NCBI RefSeq assembly: GCF_910592395.1
Contig: NC_088310.1
Coordinates: 15,819,501-15,883,500, forward strand
Length of the DNA stretch: 64,000 nucleotides
Source of the DNA: Lineus longissimus
Taxonomy: Eukaryota; Nemertea; Pilidiophora; Heteronemertea; Lineidae
Direction of reading: 5' to 3'
Part shown: in pieces, positions 56,601-64,000 of the stretch
Position numbering within the stretch: the first letter of the stretch is position 1
Layout of the letters: every line of letters starts with the position of its first letter
Program-made: the position numbers and the translations under genes
The notes under the pieces: model-generated
Told to the model about the DNA's origin: nothing
Databases searched by the model: none
What the model saw: only the letters and a program-made list of their open reading frames with translations

Positions 56601-57709
56601 TTCGTTCGTCACTTATAGTACATTGTTGAAACGCTGACCAATGCACTGAACCAGTCAATAAGTTGGGCTTCAGCGTCGCTCATCAGATGTGGAGTGCATT
56701 TAGCACATTCCTGTGCAGGCATATAATTTCGATGTAGCCTCTGATCAAAGTGAGTGGCAGAATATGTACGCGAGCATGATCTACTCGCGAAAATATCCTA
56801 ATACCGGACAATTTTCTAGACTAGTCAGATCTGAGGTAAATTGTGGAATGATCATTGGGTATACCAGAATGATTGTACCCCTTCATAGAAAATCTTTATT
56901 ACACGCATTATAATATTGATTATATTACTCGAACATTATCAAAAGAGACAACCGATCATGCTTACCGTCGGTTTTAGTTGATTACTTTCCAAGATACCCC
57001 GTGCCTTCATGTAGATGTGTAGTGTTCAGGCGTTTTTTGCATTTTTTAGTTTGTATCAGAGTCATGGTTTCAATGCTTTTCACATGCTCCCAGAAGAGAA
57101 ATGTGTCGACCTGTTGTAAATTATTGTTTGGAATACTTAAAGATGGGGGATGGGGGGTCATTTCATCTTAACACCTACCTGAATATCGTCATTCCTTCAC
57201 AACTCTAACAAAAAATTCTCCAACCTTGTATATAAGGTGTTCTATGACCTCGACACATTCTTGAAGGCAATAGCACCTTATGGCATCCATTCTGTCTATG
57301 ATGCAATCCTCCACATCGAAGTCCCTATTTGCACAATACTCAAGTGCAACGATGAATGTGTACGGAGATACGAAGCATATCGTCCAAATTTGACTCATCT
57401 TGCTGTCTGTTTCCTGATTCTGAAGAAAAGAAATACAATATAAGTTGACTTCTTTCCTATGAAACCAATCGAATTCATGTTCAAGATGCAGTGGAAAATG
57501 CTTTAACGGGTTTCTACAATTCAATTTATTTCTTGGAGACGGCCTCACTCTGCCATGGGGACACCAGGGGGACACCATGGAACTCCGGTATTCTGTATAC
57601 CTTCCTGGTGCGAACCATGGTGATATATGAATATGATGTGATATGATATGTTCAAAACCGTTTTAACGTTATTTTCCTTATTTCTAGTTGAACATGTTCG
57701 AAGTCCCAG
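53603..57709. other. Mirror of unique arm DNA
   Basis: Reverse complement of about 44,075-48,181, including the two 300-bp duplicates at 55,022-55,320 and 56,200-56,500. No gene recognised. Confidence 0.5.
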
Positions 57710-58030
57710 TAGGTCTGTCTCATTATAGAACGTTAGGGACGGACGGGAACCAAAATCAACGTCCATGGACGCGTAGTAGGATTAATCTAATAGGCCTTCA
57801 CATGTCACGTGGAGCACGTTTGCGTTCCAAGTTCTGAATGGAGGCCGGCCATGTAACAATGATCTTTGCACTGGATAATTGCATTCAATGGCAATAGACC
57901 GCCCATATGGGAAGGTTCATGTAATTTTCCTTTATCATGCATCTAGCTTTATCCCTGTGGTGACATGATTAGACACGCATTGAAAATGGTCAATAAAATA
58001 TCATTCCTTTGTCCGAAATTGAATTGATTA

Positions 58031-58807
58031 TTGATAACATTTAATTGCCATGGTTTGTGTTGGCCAGCAGTCGCTTGGCCTCACGCTACTTTCATCATGG
58101 AGAGAATTAGGATGATTTTGTTCGCTGCTCCGCCGCCCATACCACCGCCCATACCACCGCCCATACCACCGCCCATACCACCGCCACCAGTTTTGCTTAC
58201 ACCAGCATTTCATAATTTAGAAGTGCGTCCGCCTCCGTTGCCTCAAAGACTTGATGAAGTTCTCACCAATCAACCAAATGGTCCATACGGTGGTAACGAC
58301 GTCTTTACCAGATTTATAAACCACCAGATGGACTTTTGGTGTCTATCAGGTGAGACAGTGGCCTCTTTCCAGCACCTCGTAGAGGACATTACTCCCCTTC
58401 TGGAAAACAGGCCAGGACGGTACCGAGATCATTTGCTGTCGGTGGAGAACCGTTCACTACTTTTTTTCTATTGGATCAAGAAATATCCGGACATTGCTGC
58501 GATGAGTGCAATGTTTGATATCAGCAAGCAATCTGTTTGCAGGGAACTTTATTTTATGACAGATGTTTTGTGGACTTATTTTCAAGACGGTATAACATGG
58601 CCGACCGATGAAGAGTGGGAACAACTGCGGGGCAACTGGGATACTCTTCCAGATGCTGTTGGGGCGATAGATGGAACGGTACACGCAATCGAGATCCCAG
58701 AGACTGAGGATCCCCACCTGTTCTACAGTGGCCATGTCCACAAATATTGTATCAGCACTCAGGTCATTATCGACAATTGTGGAATGAGTTGTGCTCCCCT
58801 TGAATAA
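58031..58807 (+). pseudogene. Truncated DDE_Tnp_4-like ORF, mirror of element 2
   Basis: Translation identical to 42,977-43,753: four PPPI units, the AIDGTVH motif, truncated after CAPLE. Confidence 0.65.
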
Positions 58808-58919
58808 TCGGTATATGGAAGTGGCCCCTTTGTTACTGTGCTACTGTTGTGTGGGGTGCGGGTGCATTTGTGGAGGGGGGGGGGGGGGGGGGATACGATA
58901 CATGTACTAACTCAGCAAT

Positions 58920-59177
58920 TTATCTTGCAATAACTTCTCTTATCCTTCGTCGGAGTTGTTTTGCGGTTCGCCTAGCGTATAATGCCCTTGTGCGTTCCGG
59001 CAAACGGTTGACATTTTGCCGGATGTGGCCTAGAATGCGAACATAATTATTTCTATGTCGCTGGTACCCTTCCCGGAGAAGGGCCATCTCCTCCATGCGA
59101 ACAAGCACTCTATCACACATGACTGTTCGTTCACTTCGACAACACTGTACTAAAAATCGCGCTAAAACTAGACCCAT
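58920..59177 (-). CDS. Small basic ORF, mirror of element 2
   Basis: Identical in translation to 42,611-42,868. Confidence 0.4.
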   Translation of the reverse strand: MGLVLARFLVQCCRSERTVMCDRVLVRMEEMALLREGYQRHRNNYVRILGHIRQNVNRLPERTRALYARRTAKQLRRRIREVIAR

Positions 59178-60046
59178 ATCATAGTCATAACTTGTTACTG
59201 TTACTCAGCCACTGTCCAACAATGGACCGGTTTCTTTTGCATAGTAACTGCTTAGATAATAAAAAGGCACTCAATTTGGTTAATACGAGCCAACCAGGCT
59301 TTTATCAATAATTTATCGCTTGTCTATAACAAGGCCTATTCGGTAACATCGGTAACATCGATTTCCCTTCATTGACAGTTAACCAACGCTGGTTGTCAAA
59401 AAGCTATTGTATGTATAGGTGGGCGTTCCTAGTGTGCTTTGATGACCACCAATCAGAAGAAGGACCTTACATATGTATTCATCACAGCAGCGCAGCCCTG
59501 GTGGTAATGCTCGTGTAACCAATAGCATCAAAGTTAACAAGCATGGTACGTTGAATTAGGTACTTCTTAGGTTCCCGTCTGTCCCTAACGTTCTATCATG
59601 AGACAGACCTACTAGGTCTGTCTCATGATAGAACGTTAGGGACAGACGGGAACCTAAGAAGTACCTAATTCAACGTACCGTGCTTGTTAACTTTGATGCT
59701 ATTGGTTACAAGAGCATTACCACCAGGGCTGCGCTGCTGTGATGAATACATATGTAAGGTCCTTCTTCTGATTGGTGGTCACCAAAGCACATTAGGAACG
59801 CCCACCTATACATACAATAGCTTTTTGACAACGTGCGTTGGTTAACTGTCAATGAAGGGAAATCGATGTTACCGATGTTACCGAATAGGCCTTGTTATAG
59901 ACAAGCGGTCAATTATTGATAAAAGCCTGGTTGGCTCGTATTAACCAAATTGAGTGTCTTTTTATTATCTAAGCAGTTACTATGCAAAAGAAACCGGCCC
60001 ATTGTTGGACTGTGGCTGAGTAACAGTAACAAGTTATGACTATGAT

Positions 60047-60373
60047 ATGGGTCTAGTTTTAGCGCGGTTTTTAGTACAGTGTTGTCGAAGTGAACGAACA
60101 GTCATGTGTGATAGAGTGCTTGTTGGCATGGAGGAGATGGCCCTTCTCCGGGAAGGGTACCAGCGACATAGAAATAATTATGTTCGCATTCTAGGCCACA
60201 TCCGGCAAAATGTCAACTGTTTGCCGAAACGCACAAGGGCATTATACGCTAAGCGAACCGCAAAACAACTCCGACAAAGGATAAGAGAAGTCGTTGCAAG
60301 AGAAATTGCTGAGTTAGTACATGTATCGTATACCCCCCCTCCACAAACGCACCCGCACCCCACACAACAATAG
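60047..60373 (+). CDS. Small basic ORF, mirror of element 1
   Basis: Identical in translation to 41,369-41,695. Confidence 0.4.
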   Translation: MGLVLARFLVQCCRSERTVMCDRVLVGMEEMALLREGYQRHRNNYVRILGHIRQNVNCLPKRTRALYAKRTAKQLRQRIREVVAREIAELVHVSYTPPPQTHPHPTQQ

Positions 60374-61144
60374 CACAGTAACAAAGGGGCCACTTCCATA
60401 TACCGATTTTTCAAGGGGAGCACAACTCATTCCACAATTGTCGATAATGACCTGAGTGCTGATACAAGTGTGGACATGGCCACTGTAGAACAGGTGGGGA
60501 TCCTCAGTTTCTGGGATCTCGATTGCATGTACCGTTCCATCTATCGCCCCAACAGCATCTGGAATAGTATCCCAGTTGCCCCGCAGTTGTTCCCACTCTT
60601 CATCGGTCGGCCATGTTATACCGTCTTGAAAATAAGTCCACAAAACATCTGTCATAAAATAAAGTTCCCTGCAAACAGATTGCTTGCTGATATCAAACAT
60701 TGCACTCATCGCAACAATGTCCGGATATTTCTTGATCCAATAGAAAAAAAGGAGCAAACGGTTCTCCACCGACAGCAAATGATCTCGGTACCGTCCTGGC
60801 CTGTTTTTCAGAAGGGGCGTAATGTCCTCTACGAGGTGCTGGAAAGAGGCCACTGTCTCACCTGCTAGATACCAAAAGTCCATCTGGTGGTTTCTAATCC
60901 TGGTAAAGACGTCGTTACCACCGTATGGACCATTTGGTTGATTGGTGAGAACTTCATCAAGTCTTGGAGGCAACGGAGGCGGACGCACTTCTAAATTATG
61001 AAATGCTGGTGTAAGCAAAACTGGTGGCGGTGGTATGGGCGGCGGAGCAGCGAACAAAAACATCCTAATTCTCTCCATGGTGAAAGTAGCGTGAGGCCAA
61101 GCGACTGCTGGCCAACACAAACCATGGCAATTAAATGTTATCAA
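60314..61144 (-). pseudogene. Truncated DDE_Tnp_4-like ORF, mirror of element 1
   Basis: Identical in translation to 40,598-41,428. Confidence 0.65.
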
Positions 61145-61463
61145 TAATCAATTCAATTTCGGACAAAGGAATGATATTTTATTGACCATTTTCAATGCGT
61201 GTCTAATCATGTCACCACAGGGATAAGGCTAGACGCATAATAAAGGAAATTACATGAACCTTCCCATATGGGCGGTCTATTGCCATTGAATGCAATTATT
61301 CAGTGCAAAGATCATTGTTATATGGCCGGCCTCCATTCAGAACTTGGAACGCAAACGTACTCCACGTGACATGTGAAGGCCTATTAGATTAATCCAACTA
61401 CGCGTCCATGGACGTTGATTTTGGTTCCCGTCCGTCCCTTACGTTCTGTTATGAGACAGACCT

Positions 61464-64000
61464 ACTAAAACTCTTTGTACAGACGTGCGTTATGTGTACA
61501 CACTGCACGTTGTTAACCTGCACAATGTCTCTTTCAAGTCAGGTAACGTGGGAAAACCAGTCAAAACATTAGGCCTATACATCGCGTTTTTGGGTTAGGT
61601 GGCCATAGGGGAGGTTAATTCTCTTGATTGCCCCTCTACCAGCCAGGGAGGGCCTTATATCATCTTTGAGTTTACATTAGTAGCCTGCCTAAGTACAGTT
61701 TAGTCAAGTTAACGAAAGATGAGAGTACATTTTGACTTAAGCTCGATGTTGTAAACCTCGCAAAACCCTTCAAACGCCGGTGATTTAGCATTAAAAAAAC
61801 GTTTTCTTCGTACGCAATTTTGCTTGCTCATGCTATATAGTTGCGTTGGCTACTTTTGCAATTGTACAGGGAAATACAAGGGGTGACAGCTTATTATGTA
61901 ATCGCCCGTCATATACCTTCATACAACTTGATCAACTGCGAATGATACAAGTGCAATGAATTATGTATGACAGATTTTGCCTACGAATGATGCTTGAATT
62001 CACAGGAACGACATATCATAGCAAAAGAAAGTCGGTAGACGTTTTTTAACCTCAGGCCAATGTGGGGCTCTATGCGGATGATCGTTAGGGGTACACACTG
62101 TTCGTTTCACCGCATCATAGGAAAAATAACCTGCATTTAAAAAAAATTAAAAATAATCTCAGTTGGGACAGAGACGTAATTTTCGTGGACAGACCCATCT
62201 CTCACCAGGGTCTGACCACATTCCTGAATTTATGTTTGTCACTACAATTAGGTCAAAGAAAGACAAGACATGTGGAAAACCTCAAGATCAGCGAAAAGCC
62301 ATATATGTGTTAGGTGTACATAAATGTACTGTACTTTTTTACCAAGTTTACCGGAATGTTTTTCTTTCACAATAGCACCGTAACGTAGGAAAATTACCTA
62401 AGTATATATATTGCAATTTTGCTGGCTGCGTGGACCCAGGCCCACGGTCATACAGCGCTCATGCTCATGAGTAGTACTTGAAGTCAAAGATGGATATGAA
62501 GACTAAATAACCTTTATACAGATGTACGCTATGTTTACGCGCTGTCCGTTTTGACCGAGTTTAATAGGACGTCAAACTGAGATATCAGTCCTTATACAAC
62601 GTAGGATAGGGTCAGGGGGAGGCAACTTCTGTGGACGCACGGACCCTCACTCATCATTTTCTTCCACACTCGACCCTATAATAGGGTGTCATGAAACTCA
62701 AAGATATGACATCTTTTGGTACATGCATGCATGCAGGTTGAAAAACATCGGTGTCAACGTAATACTCTTAATACTGATGCACGTTAGGTGTACAAACTGT
62801 ACACTTTTACCGCGTTAGTTCATTTTTGATAAGACTCTCTCTCTCATGGATGAAACTAGTCATTCGCACGGCGGTTAGATTTCCGTGCATCAAAGGGTTA
62901 AATGTCAGCGTTACAAAAGGAAAATACTAGGCCTACAAATATTTTTTAAGATGGGGTATGAGGAAATATCAGTGAAAAAGCCCTATATTCGGGTGCAGGT
63001 TGTGTGGCCACACTGTACGTTTTTACCGTGTTAGTTCATTTTTGAAGATATATACTAATTCTCTCTCACGAAAGAAACTAATAATTCGCTTGGCATCTAG
63101 ATCTCCGTGCTTGAAGGGTTAAATGTCCACGTAACGATGGGAAAATAATACATTTGTCAAAAAACACCTCAAAGATTTTCTAAGATGGGGTATGAGGAAA
63201 TATTATTGGGAGGGCCCTAAGTGCAGGTTATCTGGACACACTGTTCGTTTTAACATCGTTTGTTCATTTTGATTATCTCTCACAAAAGAAACTGATCATT
63301 CGCTTGGCGGCTAGATCTCCGATAAGACATATTGTGGAAAACCTCAAGATCAGCGAAAAGCCATATACATAAATGTACTGCACATTTTTACCGAGTTAAC
63401 AGGAATGTTTTTCTTTCACAATGTCACCGTAACGTAGGAAAATTACCTAAGTATGTATATTGCAATTTTGCTGGCTGCGTGGACCCAGGCCCACGGTCAT
63501 ACAGCGCTCATGCTCATGAGTAGTACTTGACGTCAAAGATGGATATGAAGACCAAATAACCTTTATACAGATGTACGCTATGTTCACGCGCTGTCCGTTT
63601 TGACCGAGTCAGGACGTCAATTGAGATATCAGTCCTTATACAATGTAGGATACGCAACGAAATGAAGATGTACAGGGTCAAAAAATACACGAACACATTT
63701 TTTACCTGAGGCCTAATGAGAAAAACTCGAGGTGAGCAGAGAGCCCTTCCTTAGGATGTTACATACAGCTTTTTCGCTGTATGTAAAACAAAGGGTCAGG
63801 GGTAGGCACGTTCTGTGGACGCACGGACCCTCACCCATCATTTTCTTCCACACTCGACCCAATAATAGGGTGTCATGAAACTCAAAGATATGACATCTTT
63901 TGGTACATGCATGCATGCAGGTTGAAAAACATCGGTGTCAACGTAATACTCCTTATACTGATGCACGTTAGGTGTACAAACTGTACACTTTTACCGCGTT
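61464..64000. repeat. Mirror of the higher-order satellite and its degenerate edge
   Basis: Reverse complement of about 37,742-40,278, containing the third satellite unit and part of the second. No genes. Confidence 0.9.

Larger units (their letters stand above)
57710..59611 (+). mobile_element. Harbinger-like element 2, right arm
   Basis: Mirror of 42,177-44,074. The G run at about 58,876-58,891 is 4 bp longer than the C run in the left arm. Confidence 0.7.
59614..61463 (-). mobile_element. Harbinger-like element 1, right arm
   Basis: Mirror of 40,279-42,128. Here it meets element 2 with only two terminal repeats at the junction. Confidence 0.7.
51364..64000 (-). repeat. Right arm of the giant inverted duplication
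   Basis: Reverse complement of 37,742-50,420, running out of the window. Apart from a 4-bp difference in a C/G run (about 58,876) and a missing 46-bp terminal-repeat copy (near 59,611), coordinates and frames agree throughout where checked. Confidence 0.95.

Overview
This is metazoan nuclear DNA, most likely from a marine invertebrate. It has spliced genes, divergent tandem GPCR exons and many animal DNA transposons (Polinton, Kolobok, ISL2EU, Harbinger-like, Tc1-like MITEs). It also carries a Penelope-like retroelement, long satellites and a 100-N scaffold gap. There is no bacterial gene organisation, rRNA, tRNA or CRISPR. The phylum cannot be fixed from sequence alone.

Layout. 1-5.9 kb is the right part of a Polinton/Maverick virus-like element: integrase, capsid and packaging ATPase, the last two each with one frameshift. 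It is followed by three tandem-repeat families that share the word TTTGACT (5.9-6.7 kb). 6.7-9.5 kb holds exons of three related class A GPCR copies, none complete here, and a Tc1-like MITE (9.52-10.07 kb) abuts the last one. 11.5-15.4 kb is a decayed Penelope-like element on the minus strand: reverse transcriptase, GIY-YIG nuclease and a candidate hammerhead ribozyme downstream, with about 1.1 kb of foreign DNA inside the RT. 17.0-19.7 kb is a minus-strand Kolobok unit whose transposase has a single in-frame stop. 21.5-31.7 kb is a roughly 10.2 kb ISL2EU-type transposon bounded by inverted ~82-bp repeats. It carries an intact THAP-DDE transposase and an intact three-exon SAP-SWIM-YqaJ nuclease gene. 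It also holds a PHD-finger ORF and several later insertions: a foldback element, a TTAA-flanked MITE and Helitron-like repeats. 33 kb has a degenerate dUTPase; 34-39.5 kb has tandem and higher-order satellite repeats.

From 37.7 kb to the end of the window the DNA is one giant inverted duplication. The left arm (37,742-50,420) reappears as its reverse complement (51,364-64,000), and a gap of Ns lies inside a 47/50-bp minisatellite near the axis. I found only two length differences between the arms. Each arm holds two inverted, Harbinger-like 1.85-1.9 kb elements, so a smaller palindrome sits inside the large one. The near-identity and the gap make an assembly artefact at least as likely as a real palindrome.

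The region is therefore a transposon-rich, low-gene landscape. The genes that clearly work together are those of the ISL2EU element (transposase and nuclease), the Polinton integration and virion-assembly genes, and the two-protein Kolobok unit.
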